Positions 32,598 to 41,471 of a stretch of 64,000 nt of DNA are shown here, piece by piece. Every line of letters starts with the position of its first letter. Within the stretch, counting starts at the first letter, position 1. The notes under the pieces were generated by a model, which did not search any database, was not told the DNA's origin, and saw nothing but the letters and a program-made list of their open reading frames with translations. The stretch is from Tsukamurella conjunctivitidis (lineage in GTDB: Bacteria > Actinomycetota > Actinomycetes > Mycobacteriales > Mycobacteriaceae), in assembly GCF_007858475.1 (NCBI RefSeq), contig NZ_VIGX01000009.1, forward strand, positions 93,002 through 157,001, read 5' to 3'. The position numbers and the translations under genes were made by a program.

Positions 32598-34613
32598 CTA
32601 CACCGCTTGCTGAATCGTCGGCCGCCGGCTCGTTGCTGGGGGAGCCGGCGGGAGCGCGGTGACGCGGCCGGCGCGGACGCCGTTGGCGATGACGACGATC
32701 TCGGCGAGTTCGTGGACGGCGACGACGGCGGCGAGGCCGAGGACGCCGAACAGTGCGAGCGGGATGAGGATCGCGATCAGCCCGAGGGACAGGGCCACGT
32801 TCTGCAGCATGATGTTCCGGGCCCGGCGGGCGTGATCGAGGGCCTGCGGCAGGGTCCGTAGGTCCTCACCCATGAGCGCGATGTCGGCAGTTTCGATCGC
32901 GACGTCCGAGCCCATGGCGCCCATGGCGATGCCGAGGTCCGCGGTGGCGAGGGCGGGGGCGTCGTTGACGCCGTCGCCGACCATCGCGGTGAACCGGTCT
33001 TTGCGGAGCTCGCCGATGATCCGGGCCTTGTCCTCGGGCCGCAGGTCGGCGTGTACGTCGTCGATCCCGGCGATCTTCGCCAGGGCGGTGGCGGTGGCGG
33101 TGTTGTCGCCGGTGAGCATCGCGACGGTGGCGCCGCCGCGGTGCAGGTGATCGATGACCTCGCGGGCTTCAGGACGCAGCTCGTCGCGGACGGCGACCGC
33201 CCCGATGACCTGCCCGTCGTCTTCGACGAGGACCGCGGTGGCGCCGCCGGCTTGCATGGCCGCGACCCGCGCTGCAAGTGGGCCCGGGTCGATCCAGCCG
33301 GGCCGGCCGAGCCGGGCGGGCCGCCCGTCGACGAGCCCGGTCAGCCCGGCCCCGGGGACGGCCTGCACATCGACCGCCGCCGGTATGCGGTCGCCATTGG
33401 CGGTGAGGATCGCCCGGGCGAGGGGATGTTCACTGTGGGCTTCGAGCGCCGCGGCGACGGCGAGCACCCGGTCCTGTTCCGGCGACCGGACGCCCGAGCC
33501 GAGGTCGCTCGCCTCGACGGAGGGGCCGGCCGGGTCGGTGGCCGGGTCGGTGATGGTGGCGATGTCGACGACGGCGGGGCGGTTCGCGGTCAGGGTGCCG
33601 GTCTTGTCGAGGGCGACCGTCCGCACCCGGCCGAGGGCCTCGAGGGCGGCGCCGCCCTTGACCAGGACGCCGATCTTGCTGGCGGCGCCGATCGCGGCGA
33701 CGACGGTGACGGGGACGGAGATCGCCAGTGCGCAGGGGGAGGCGGCGACCAGCACGACCAGGGCCCGTTCGATCCACGTTGCGGGGTCACCGAGCAGGGA
33801 CCCGAGGATCGCGATCGCGGCGGCGAAGATCATGATCGCCGGGACCAGGGGCTTGGCGATGGTGTCGGCGAGGCGTTGTGCGTCGCCCTTGCGGGACTGT
33901 TCGGCCTCGACGATCTGCACGATCTTGGCCAGCGAGTTGTTCTCCGCGGTGGTGGTGACTTCGACCGTGAGGGCGCCGGTGCCGTTGATCGTCCCGGCGA
34001 ACACCTCGTCGCCGGGTCCGGCCTCGACGGGCACGGATTCGCCGGTGATCGCCGAGACGTCCAGGGCGGTGCGGCCGTCGCGGATCACGCCGTCGGTGGC
34101 GATCCGCTCGCCGGGCTTGACCAGCATCCGGTCTCCGACCGCCAGCTCGGCCGGGGAGATGGTGGCCGGGGTGCCGTCGCGCAGGACGGTCGCGGTGTCG
34201 GGGACGAGGTTGAGCAGCGCCCGCAGGCCGCGGCGGGTCCGTGAGACGGCGTACTCCTCGAGGCCCTCGCTGATGGCGAACAGCACGGCGAGCATCGCCG
34301 CCTCGCCGACCTCGCCGAGGATCACCGCGCCGACGGCGGCGATCGTCATCAGTATCCCGACGCCGATCTTGCCCTGGGCCAGGCGCCGCAGCGTGGACGG
34401 CACGAAAGTCCACGCCCCGATCAGCAGCGCGATCCACTCCAGCACCAGTGACAGGCGCTGCGGGCCGCCGGCCCACCCGACGATGTATGCGGCGAGTAGG
34501 AACACCGCCGCGGCCGCGGCGGCCTGCAATTCCCGCACCTGCCACCACTGCCCGGGAGCCTGCTCGTCCTCGCCGGCGGGCTCGTCGTGCCCGCAGCCGC
34601 ACGCGTCACTCAT
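32598..34613 (-). CDS. P1B-type heavy-metal ATPase (CtpG-like, Cd/Pb/Zn)
   Basis: 671 residues from ATG 34613, which overlaps the cmtR-like stop (ATGA). N terminus has only a short metal motif (CGCGHDE), no HMA domain. Motifs: TGES, the membrane motif S292-P-C294 instead of CPC, phosphorylated Asp336 in DKTG, GDGVND, and HELAE in the last helices. SPC is seen in P1B-4-type pumps. Pairing with a CmtR-type repressor matches M. tuberculosis cmtR-ctpG, a Cd/Pb system, so efflux of Cd(II)/Pb(II) is the best guess. Confidence 0.9.
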   Translation of the reverse strand: MSDACGCGHDEPAGEDEQAPGQWWQVRELQAAAAAAVFLLAAYIVGWAGGPQRLSLVLEWIALLIGAWTFVPSTLRRLAQGKIGVGILMTIAAVGAVILGEVGEAAMLAVLFAISEGLEEYAVSRTRRGLRALLNLVPDTATVLRDGTPATISPAELAVGDRMLVKPGERIATDGVIRDGRTALDVSAITGESVPVEAGPGDEVFAGTINGTGALTVEVTTTAENNSLAKIVQIVEAEQSRKGDAQRLADTIAKPLVPAIMIFAAAIAILGSLLGDPATWIERALVVLVAASPCALAISVPVTVVAAIGAASKIGVLVKGGAALEALGRVRTVALDKTGTLTANRPAVVDIATITDPATDPAGPSVEASDLGSGVRSPEQDRVLAVAAALEAHSEHPLARAILTANGDRIPAAVDVQAVPGAGLTGLVDGRPARLGRPGWIDPGPLAARVAAMQAGGATAVLVEDDGQVIGAVAVRDELRPEAREVIDHLHRGGATVAMLTGDNTATATALAKIAGIDDVHADLRPEDKARIIGELRKDRFTAMVGDGVNDAPALATADLGIAMGAMGSDVAIETADIALMGEDLRTLPQALDHARRARNIMLQNVALSLGLIAILIPLALFGVLGLAAVVAVHELAEIVVIANGVRAGRVTALPPAPPATSRRPTIQQAV

Positions 34614-35029
34614 CGCCGCACCACCTTCGCCGCCGAAGCCTCCTCGGTCGTCACAGCGTCCGGGCTGCAGCAGGTGGCGCTGTCGGTGCCGTAGTTCGGG
34701 CATAACGCGACCGCGTTGCCGGTCGCCGCGAGCAGCGTCTCCGCCGCCGCGAGCAGGTCCATCAGCTCCGGGCGGGCGAGGCTGTAGAACACCTGCCGCC
34801 CCTGCGGGCGGCCCTGCACCAGACCGCAGTCCCGCAGGCACGCCACGTGCGCCGACACCGTCGACTGCGCCAGGCCCAGCTCGGCCATCAGGTCCGCCAC
34901 CCGGGCCTCGCCACCGTGGGCAAGCCGCGTCGCGATCGCCAGCCGGGTCCCGTCGGAGAGGCTGTGGAACAACGCGACCGCGGGATCGAGCTGCGCGCCC
35001 GTCGCCACCGAACACTCATTCATCGTCAT
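34610..35029 (-). CDS. cmtR: CmtR-like Cd/Pb-sensing ArsR-family repressor
   Basis: 139 residues from ATG 35029, or 137 from ATG 35023. The recognition region STVSAHVACLRDCGLV carries two cysteines four apart, the Cys57/Cys61 site that defines CmtR, and cysteines near the C terminus (ALCPNYG, TCC) could supply the third ligand (Cys102). Operon with the ATPase; divergent from the methyltransferase operon. Confidence 0.9.
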   Translation of the reverse strand: MTMNECSVATGAQLDPAVALFHSLSDGTRLAIATRLAHGGEARVADLMAELGLAQSTVSAHVACLRDCGLVQGRPQGRQVFYSLARPELMDLLAAAETLLAATGNAVALCPNYGTDSATCCSPDAVTTEEASAAKVVRR

Positions 35030-35124
35030 ACGACGATGATAGCGGTATTCTGTGGTGTAATCGAGTTCTCGCGAGGAACAGGCCGCCGATCGGTGGCCGT
35101 GAGCGGTGTTGGGAGCTGCTGGGT

Positions 35125-35724
35125 ATGCCATCGATGTCGACGATCGAGTCCCTGTTCTGCCGCAGCACGCCGTGGGAGGCAGCGACACGGCGGTGGGTGT
35201 TGCCGTGGGCCTTGCAGGGCGTGCGCCCTACGGGGAGGGTGCTGGAGATCGGCGGCGGCGGCGGCGCGATGGCCGCGCAGCTGCTGGCGGCGAGCGCCCC
35301 TGCGGATCAGGTGCAGCTCACCGTCACCGACTTCGACCCGGTGATGGTCGCCGCCGCGCAGGATCGGTTGCAGCGCTTCGGTGACCGAGCGCAGGCGAGG
35401 GTGGCCGACGCCGCCGCGTTGCCCTTCGGCGACGACGAGTTCGACACCGTCGTCTCGTTCATCATGTTGCACCACGTCGTCGACTGGGAGCAGGCCCTCC
35501 GCGAAGCCGTCCGGGTGCTGCGCCCCGGCGGAACCCTGGTCGGCTACGACCTGCTCGGCACCGCGCCGGCGCGGATCCTGCACCGGCTCGAAGGCGCACC
35601 GCACCGGTTCATCGACCGCGGCCAGCTGCGCCCGCACCTGGCAGGCCTGCCGCTGCGGGAGGTCACCGTCCGGGAGAACGCGGCACTGACCCGCTTCCGC
35701 GCGACCCGCACCGCAGGCCGATGA
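35125..35724 (+). CDS. Class I SAM-dependent methyltransferase
   Basis: 199 residues from ATG 35125 (an ATG at 35134 is also possible). SAM site VLEIGGGGGAMAAQL near residue 38, acidic strand VTDFDP, and DTVVSFIMLHHVVDW. Substrate unknown; the helical C-terminal part is short. No paired cysteines as in ArsM, so arsenite methylation is unlikely. Divergent from cmtR, stop overlapping the cyclase gene start. Confidence 0.75.
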   Translation: MPSMSTIESLFCRSTPWEAATRRWVLPWALQGVRPTGRVLEIGGGGGAMAAQLLAASAPADQVQLTVTDFDPVMVAAAQDRLQRFGDRAQARVADAAALPFGDDEFDTVVSFIMLHHVVDWEQALREAVRVLRPGGTLVGYDLLGTAPARILHRLEGAPHRFIDRGQLRPHLAGLPLREVTVRENAALTRFRATRTAGR

Positions 35725-36503
35725 CCACGCCAGGGCCCGAACACCGGCTCGGCCGCGGCCATCACCACGGTGCGCGGCCCGAGCTGGACGGCCTCGAACA
35801 GGTGGAGGTCGCCGTGGCATTCGTCGACCTCGCCGGCTACAGCGTGCTCACCGAGATGTGCGGCGACCACGAAGCCGCCGAGCTTGCGCTCCGGTTGGCT
35901 GAGCACGCCCGTCGAGCCCTGCACCCGCAGGCCCGGCTGGTCAAGACCATCGGCGATGCGGTGATGCTCACCGCCGACACCACCGATGCGATGCTGGCCA
36001 CGATCACCGCGCTCGCCGGGCACGCCGCCGACGAGGACGGATTCCTCGCCCTCCGCGCCGGAATCCACCACGGCACCGCCCTCCGACGCGACGGCGACCT
36101 GTACGGGCACGCGGTCAACATCGCCGCCCGCATCACCGCCCTCGCCGGCGCCGGCCACGCCGTCCTCACCGACCCGCTCCTGCCCGCCGCCACCCGCGCC
36201 GGTGTGCCCACCACCGCCCTCGGCCCGCGAAACCTGCGCAACATCAGCACCCCAATCGAACTGCACAGCATCACCTTCACCGACACCCGGCACCCGCACG
36301 ACCCGATCTGCGGCGCCCGCATCGACCCGGCGACCGCCCCCGCACACCGGCACACCGACACCGGCCGATGGTGGTTCTGCTCAGCCGACTGCGCCCGCCG
36401 ATTCGACCGCGCGACCGCCCCGGCCACCACCACTGCCGCTGCGACGACCTCCGTCACGTCACCCGCCGGGTCAGCGCTCACATCACGGGCAGGTGGCCGG
36501 TGA
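35721..36503 (+). CDS. Adenylate/guanylate cyclase fused to a YHS metal-binding domain
   Basis: 260 residues from ATG 35721. Residues about 28-180 are a class III nucleotide cyclase catalytic domain: metal aspartates D36 (FVDLAGYS) and D79 (KTIGDAV), adenine-specifying K75 and D126, and transition-state N133 and R137 (VNIAAR), so it looks active on ATP. Residues about 192-232 form a YHS/TRASH-like domain (DPICGARI...WWFCSADCARRF) with C197, C220 and C224, expected to bind a metal ion. This suggests metal-sensed cAMP signalling. In an operon between the methyltransferase and cadD, overlapping both. Confidence 0.85.
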   Translation: MTTPGPEHRLGRGHHHGARPELDGLEQVEVAVAFVDLAGYSVLTEMCGDHEAAELALRLAEHARRALHPQARLVKTIGDAVMLTADTTDAMLATITALAGHAADEDGFLALRAGIHHGTALRRDGDLYGHAVNIAARITALAGAGHAVLTDPLLPAATRAGVPTTALGPRNLRNISTPIELHSITFTDTRHPHDPICGARIDPATAPAHRHTDTGRWWFCSADCARRFDRATAPATTTAAATTSVTSPAGSALTSRAGGR

Positions 36504-37117
36504 TGATCTCGACCGTGCTGCAAGCCGTGGGCCTGTTCGTGGCCACCAACATCGACGACATCATCGTGATCTCCCTGTTCTTCGCCCGCGGCGCGGGCCA
36601 GCGGCACCTGACGGCCAAGATCACCGCCGGGCAGTACCTCGGATTCGCCGGCATCCTCGCTGCCGCAGTGCTGATCGCCCTCGGCGCCGGCGCCTTCCTC
36701 CCCGTCGCGGCGATCCCGTACTTCGGGCTCGTCCCCCTGATCCTGGGGCTGCGGGCAGCGTGGTCGAGCTGGCGCGAATACCGCGGCAGCGGCAGCGGCG
36801 ATGGTGACTGCGCGACGGGGAAGGGGGCGGGCAACGCGGTCGGCGTCCTGGGCGTGGCGGGCGTGACCTTCGCCAACGGCGGCGACAACATCGGCGTGTA
36901 CGTGCCCGTCTTCGCCAGCATCAACCACACCGCGATCGCCGCCTACTGCGTGGTCTTCGTGATCTTGGTGGGGGCACTGGTGTCCATTGCCCGGTACGTC
37001 GCCACCCGCCGCCGCATCGCCGAGATCCTCGAACGAGGGGAAAGCGTGCTGTTTCCCCTGGTGCTGATCACCCTCGGGGTCATCATCCTCGTCTCGGGCG
37101 GCGCATTCGGCCTGTAG
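36503..37117 (+). CDS. cadD: CadD-family cadmium resistance transporter
   Basis: 204 residues from ATG 36503, one base overlapping the cyclase stop. Five membrane segments with the signature FVATNIDDIIVISLFFARG near the N terminus and ANGGDNIGVYVPVFA near 120, repeated acidic motifs typical of CadD. It is thought to export or sequester Cd(II). Last gene of the Cd block. Confidence 0.9.
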   Translation: MISTVLQAVGLFVATNIDDIIVISLFFARGAGQRHLTAKITAGQYLGFAGILAAAVLIALGAGAFLPVAAIPYFGLVPLILGLRAAWSSWREYRGSGSGDGDCATGKGAGNAVGVLGVAGVTFANGGDNIGVYVPVFASINHTAIAAYCVVFVILVGALVSIARYVATRRRIAEILERGESVLFPLVLITLGVIILVSGGAFGL

Positions 37118-37274
37118 GCAGGGTGGTCGGGGTCGCAGTGCGTCGGCACGGATCCATCGCTTCCCCGGGGTTGTGGGTAGTTCCCCGGCGGTGATTGCGC
37201 ACCGAACCGGTGGAGTCGGGGGTGGTGCCGGGCCTGTCACTCCGCGGTGCAGGCGTCCTGGCAGGCTGGCCTGC

Positions 37275-37661
37275 ATGGCCGACGAAGTGAGTGAGGATGA
37301 TCTGGCGGGGATCCGTGCCCGGTTCCTTCCGGGGTGGTACGGGTCCCTGGATGTGGGGCCTGGCTGGTACCGGTTGATCGTCGATCTCGACCGGGAGCTG
37401 GCGGCGATCGACCCCGGCTACCAGCTGATTCAGATCAAGGAGAAGTTCGGCGGCCTGCGGTACTACGTCGAGTTCGAACCGGACCGGCCCCGGCCGGGTT
37501 TCGACGAGTTGATCCGGGCGGCGGAACGGCGGTCCGAGCGTATGTGCGAGCAGTGCGGCGGTGACGGTGGCCTCACGCGCCGCGGGAGCTGGGTCCGGAC
37601 CCTGTGCGCCGCGGACGCCGAGGCGAGCGGATTCACCCTCGACGAGTCCGCACCGGACTAG
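37275..37661 (+). CDS. Hypothetical protein with zinc-knuckle-like end
   Basis: 128 residues from ATG 37275. Conserved-looking core GWYRLIVDLDRELAAIDPGY...IKEKFGGLRYYVE, then CEQCGGDGGL...RTLCAADA, a likely zinc site. Proteins with this layout occur in many actinobacteria and phages but I know no function. Confidence 0.65.
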   Translation: MADEVSEDDLAGIRARFLPGWYGSLDVGPGWYRLIVDLDRELAAIDPGYQLIQIKEKFGGLRYYVEFEPDRPRPGFDELIRAAERRSERMCEQCGGDGGLTRRGSWVRTLCAADAEASGFTLDESAPD

Positions 37662-37692
37662 AAGGGTCGGTGTGGGTCCGGGTGCACGGTGA

Positions 37693-38036
37693 TCAGTCGT
37701 CGGTGTCTGGCAGGCGATGTCCGGCGAACCGGATCCACGGCACCGTCACGTCGTGATCGCCGAATGTGAGCGTGATGCTGACCTCGCGGACGCCCGCGGC
37801 GGTGAGGTGACGCTGGAGTGCGGTGAGGACCGCGGCGGTCGCGCGGGCGCCGACCTCTGCGGCTGTCGTGGCACCGCGTCGTCGAGCAGCTGGGCGGCCG
37901 TGCGGTACCGCTGATCGATCAGGTCCATCTCGGCGGTGATGGCGTCCACCCGGGCCCGCCGCTGCGGGTCGGCGAGAATCCGCGCCAGTCGCTCATCGCC
38001 GGAGATGAACCGCACTTCGTCGCCGCTTTCCGTCAT
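37693..38036 (-). pseudogene. Frameshifted small gene, paralogue A
   Basis: Starts ATG 38036 (MTESGDEVRFISGDERLARI) and reads well to LLDDAV; there the frame becomes Ser/Pro/Arg-rich and unlike a protein. In the next frame, from about 37875, a sensible sequence continues (ATTAAEVGARATAAVLTAL, later VSITLTFGDHDVTVPWIRF) to a TGA at 37693. Total length is one base short of a multiple of three, consistent with a single deletion. Paralogous to the gene at 38836-39046. Confidence 0.6.
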
Positions 38037-38123
38037 GGTCGTCAGTATCCACTTCTGGGCCAGCTCTGGGTGCGGGTCATTTCGGGTGGACAAGTGCACC
38101 GGCCGCGCGGATCATCACCTTGC

Positions 38124-38534
38124 GTGGACGAGACGAGCGCCGGCGCCGCTGCGGCAGCGATACTCGACGAGCTCGTCGGTCCCTTCTACGACGCCGATGG
38201 TGTCACCGGGTACCTCGGTCTAGATGGCGATGACCTGGCGCGGATGGTCGCCGCGGAGCAGGTGATCTGGGTGCCGCTGGCCGGCGGCACACCGGTGTTC
38301 CCTGCGTGGCAGTTCCCCGACGGTCGCTGGGTGGATGAGCGGCTGCTGACCGTCTGGCAGGCCCTGCGGCGCGCCGCCGAGCCGTGGACGGCGGCGTGCT
38401 GGATGTGCGCGCCGTCGGCGGACCTCGATGACCAGACGGCGATCACCTACCTCACCCGCGGCCCGCGTGATCCCCGCCGCCTGGACACCGTCCTGGCACG
38501 TGCATCCGAGGACGGCGCCCGCTGGCTGCAGTAG
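38124..38534 (+). CDS. MbcA/ParS/Xre-type (DUF2384-like) protein
   Basis: 136 residues from GTG 38124. The pattern VPLAGGTPVFPAWQFPDGRWVDERL ... WTAACWMCAPSADLDDQTAITYL resembles the Xre-MbcA-ParS toxin-binding domain family, normally antitoxins of RES-domain toxins. No RES toxin gene is next to it, so it is either an orphan or has another role. Confidence 0.55.
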   Translation: MDETSAGAAAAAILDELVGPFYDADGVTGYLGLDGDDLARMVAAEQVIWVPLAGGTPVFPAWQFPDGRWVDERLLTVWQALRRAAEPWTAACWMCAPSADLDDQTAITYLTRGPRDPRRLDTVLARASEDGARWLQ

Positions 38535-38553
38535 GGGCGTGGCACCGGAGCGG

Positions 38554-38835
38554 TTACCTGGTACCGGTTTCGGCGGACCCTTCCTCGAGGACCTTCGCGG
38601 TGAGACCGCGGGCGTGTGCTGCGCTCCAGGCGGCGGCGAGGTTGTCGGCGCGGCTCTGCCAGGTCATCTCGCCGAGGTACTCGGCGTGCTGCTTCGTCGC
38701 ATCGGTCCACCGCAGTTCCGCGTATAGGCGCCGGTATTGGCACCGGAGGACCACCCGCCCGAGAGCGTGGGGCGCGGTGCGGATGACGCGGTTGTGGCGG
38801 CCGCCTGCGGCGTCGTCCTGCTCTTTGGCCTGCAC
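38554..38835 (-). CDS. Hypothetical small protein
   Basis: 93 residues from GTG 38835. Reads as a normal protein (VIRTAPHALGRVVLRCQYRR, later AEYLGEMTWQSRADNLAAAW). It may instead be the 3' part of the disrupted gene just upstream after a second frameshift, because its start lies inside that gene's tail and has only a weak ribosome site. Confidence 0.5.
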   Translation of the reverse strand: MQAKEQDDAAGGRHNRVIRTAPHALGRVVLRCQYRRLYAELRWTDATKQHAEYLGEMTWQSRADNLAAAWSAAHARGLTAKVLEEGSAETGTR

Positions 38836-39046
38836 TGCCTTGTTCGAACCTTGGGGGACTCGCCAGTGGTGGTCTTCGCGGCTAGCGCGCCGTCGAGGAG
38901 CCGTACAGCCGCGCGGTATTGACGGTCGAGCAAGGCCATCTCTGTGGTGATGGCGTCTACGCGCGTCCGGCGCTCCGGATCGGACAGGATCTGGGCCAGC
39001 CGGCATTGCCTGAAACGAACTGCGCAGCCTCGTCGCTTGTCGCCAT
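38836..39046 (-). pseudogene. Frameshifted small gene, paralogue B
   Basis: ATG 39046 opens MATSDEAAQFVSGNAG; after that the homologous sequence LAQILSDPERRTRVDAITTE is in another frame (break near 39002), continuing MALLDRQYRAAVRLLDGAL. Aligned to paralogue A (FISGDERLARILADPQRRAR), one base is missing. The 3' limit is uncertain. Confidence 0.6.
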
Positions 39047-39177
39047 AGCGTCAGTATCCACCCACCGGACGGTGGTGAGCGGGGCGGCCAGCTTGTACGG
39101 ATCAGGATTGGTTGCCTGCCATAGACGAGGCGGCCGCGATGGGACGGCGCAGGTGCTGGAATTTCGTCGCCTGGGCG

Positions 39178-40503
39178 TTACGCGGCTTGTGTGCATGTAC
39201 ACTGGCACTCGGTCAGGGTCCCGTCGGCGGCCGCAGCGTGACGCCATGCCTGATCGGGTGGGACCGCGCCGCCTTCCTCCGCGGGGGCCGGTACCTGCGT
39301 GCCAGCGGGCAGGGCACCGCGCCGCCAGAGCAGCGGCGCGGCGATCGCACCGGCGGCGGCGATCAGCGCGAGTACACCCCACGCGGGTACGAGACCGAAT
39401 CGTGTGGCCCCCCAACCCGCGATCGGGTAGGCAATGAGCCAAGCGAGGTGCGAGAGCGAGAACTGCGCCGCGAACACGGAAGCAACGTTTGCCGGCGCCA
39501 CAGCAGACCGCAGCACCTTTCCGGTCGGGGTGATAGCCAGCGCTGAGCCGGCACCGCTCGCCAGCCAGATCGCCGCGGTCACCGCCCAGCTCGGCCGGTC
39601 CACCGCAGCCATGGCAACCGCCGCAGTAGCCGCGGCGGTGAGCAGGCCCGCTCCGGTGAGCATCACGGCGCGGGCGGTCACCCGGTCGAGCAAGCGTGGT
39701 ACCGCTAGTGCCACAGCTAGGGTCCCACCGCCGGACGCCGCCATCATCCACGCGACGTCGGACTCGGACCCGCTCAGTCGGTCACGGACGTAGTTGACGG
39801 TGTTCACCACCACGATCGAACCGGCCGCGGCGACAGCGAAATTGACCGCGATGACTCCTCGCAGGCTGGCGGTACCTGTGAAAATCCGCAGACCGGCGAA
39901 GATCCGGTCCGTTGGCCGCGTGGCGCCCGACGGTTTCGCGTTGGGTACCTTGGCTTGCAGCACCAGCACCGCGGACAGGACGAACCCGATCGCGGTACCG
40001 ACGAAGAGCACATTGAACTCGATCACCAGCAACGCCAGCGCCGCCACGACCGGGCTGACCAGACTCTCCATCGTGTAGGCAACTTGCGAGGCCGACAACG
40101 CAGTGGTGTACTCGCGCTCATCGGTGATGATGTCGGGGATCACGGCTTGGAACGTAGGCGTGAACGCGGCCGACGCCGCCTGCAGTGATCCGATGAGCAC
40201 GTAGATCTGCCAGACCTCAGTGACGAACGGCAACGCCAGCACGATCGCCGCACGGAACAGGTCCAGCGCAATCAGGAACGCGCGTCGCGGCAGCCGGTCG
40301 ACGTACGCCGCCGCCACCGGTGCGATAACGACATAGAGAACCATCTTGATCGTCAGCGCCGTTCCCAGGACGACCGCTGCGGACGAGCCAGCGATGTCGT
40401 AGGCGAGCAGCCCGAGGGCGACCGTCGCTAGCCCGGTGCCGAGCAGCGCAACGATCTGCGCACTGAACAACAGGCGGAAATCGCGATGAGAAAAAGGCCC
40501 CAC
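39178..40503 (-). CDS. MFS exporter with cysteine-rich C-terminal tail
   Basis: 441 residues from GTG 40503, chosen because GGGAG lies 5 bases upstream. Twelve-helix MFS protein of the EntS/MFS_3-like exporter group (LLFSAQIVALLGTGL, VAAAYVDRLPRR). The last residues are CQCTCTQAA, an unusual CxCxC end that might bind copper. It follows the CsoR-linked genes on the same strand, so copper or copper-ligand export is possible but not shown. Confidence 0.75.
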   Translation of the reverse strand: MGPFSHRDFRLLFSAQIVALLGTGLATVALGLLAYDIAGSSAAVVLGTALTIKMVLYVVIAPVAAAYVDRLPRRAFLIALDLFRAAIVLALPFVTEVWQIYVLIGSLQAASAAFTPTFQAVIPDIITDEREYTTALSASQVAYTMESLVSPVVAALALLVIEFNVLFVGTAIGFVLSAVLVLQAKVPNAKPSGATRPTDRIFAGLRIFTGTASLRGVIAVNFAVAAAGSIVVVNTVNYVRDRLSGSESDVAWMMAASGGGTLAVALAVPRLLDRVTARAVMLTGAGLLTAAATAAVAMAAVDRPSWAVTAAIWLASGAGSALAITPTGKVLRSAVAPANVASVFAAQFSLSHLAWLIAYPIAGWGATRFGLVPAWGVLALIAAAGAIAAPLLWRRGALPAGTQVPAPAEEGGAVPPDQAWRHAAAADGTLTECQCTCTQAA

Positions 40504-40600
40504 GATGGCTCCCAACTAGTTGGCGACGACGTCGATCGAACAGGGCCCGCAGCGCACGCCACCCCGGGCTCCGGAAAACCTAGTACTGCCTGAATCAGCG

Positions 40601-41419
40601 CTACTGATGGTGGTGCGCGCTCGCACCGCCAGTGACTGCACCGGTGGTGCCTCCGGTGGCAACGAGGGTGAAGTCCGCGGTCCGGACGGTGTCCTGATGT
40701 CGGAAATCCAGGAACAGCCGGTAGGTTCCCACGGAGGGAGCGACCGCGTGGAACCGGATCCGGGGACCTGCAGGCGTCTGCGGGTCCGACGGGCTCCCCT
40801 CGGGATGGATATGCAGGTAAGCGAGGTCACCGGCCCGCAACGCCACCAGGTGGCCGTACGCAGCAAGATAGGGCTGCAGATCGGTCACCGGGACGCCATT
40901 CCAGGTGACGACGGCCTGCAGCTCCCCGGCTTGGGCGGCAACGAGATCGCCCTCGAGCGTGACGGTGTAGTCGCCGCCGGTCCAGGCCCTTCTCAACTCA
41001 GGCAAGGGCCGAGGATGGAACCCGCCCGGCACGAACAGGTCGGCACCGAGCGTGAGCCCGTCCGGCGCGCCCTGCGGCACGAAATCGGCCAAGACCCGCC
41101 ACACTCCCGGCGTGAGCGCCAGCTGCACAGTCCAGGACCCGGCACTGTCCATCGACGGATGGACGTGGTGAAAGACGCTGGTGTCGCGGCTCACAACGAT
41201 CAAGTGCAACTGCTTGTCGTGACGTTCCTCGAAGGTGACTAGCGGCTCGCCGTCGGGCCCGAGGATCACAAAGCGAAGTTCCACGGTCCCGGCGTCGACG
41301 ATCTGGATCGCCGGTTCGAAGCGATAGCCTCGAGCGGCGACCTGCAGCCCCTGTGGCACTTCGGGCCCAACGCCGTGACCGGCGTGTCCTGTGTGATCGG
41401 TATGCGAACCGTGCTCCAT
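40601..41419 (-). CDS. His-rich copper-associated protein
   Basis: 272 residues from ATG 41419. N terminus MEHGSHTDHTGHAGHG and C terminus SAHHHQ are His-rich; the middle is two beta-sandwich-like halves (FVILGPDGEPLVTFEERHDKQLHL and FVPQGAPDGLTLGADLFVPG at about 55-150, then 150-255) with HHVHP and HIHPEG motifs. No signal peptide is visible. It is encoded after csoR in the same direction. Likely a copper buffer or chaperone; function not established. Confidence 0.65.
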   Translation of the reverse strand: MEHGSHTDHTGHAGHGVGPEVPQGLQVAARGYRFEPAIQIVDAGTVELRFVILGPDGEPLVTFEERHDKQLHLIVVSRDTSVFHHVHPSMDSAGSWTVQLALTPGVWRVLADFVPQGAPDGLTLGADLFVPGGFHPRPLPELRRAWTGGDYTVTLEGDLVAAQAGELQAVVTWNGVPVTDLQPYLAAYGHLVALRAGDLAYLHIHPEGSPSDPQTPAGPRIRFHAVAPSVGTYRLFLDFRHQDTVRTADFTLVATGGTTGAVTGGASAHHHQ

Positions 41420-41471
41420 AACGTGCTCCTTCGCGGAAACGACAGCCACCGGGACGACACCCCGGGTGGAC

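Noticed and set aside
33051-34244. Long plus-strand frames opposite the P-type ATPase
   Set aside because: High-GC DNA gives long antisense frames; composition is Gly/Asp/Arg-rich with no motif, while the ATPase motifs are complete on the minus strand.
35125-35724. Methyltransferase as arsenite methylase ArsM
   Set aside because: It lacks the conserved cysteines of ArsM and lies in the cadmium, not the arsenic, operon.
38124-38534. A complete RES/Xre toxin-antitoxin pair
   Set aside because: Only the ParS/MbcA-like half is seen; neighbouring frames do not resemble a RES toxin.
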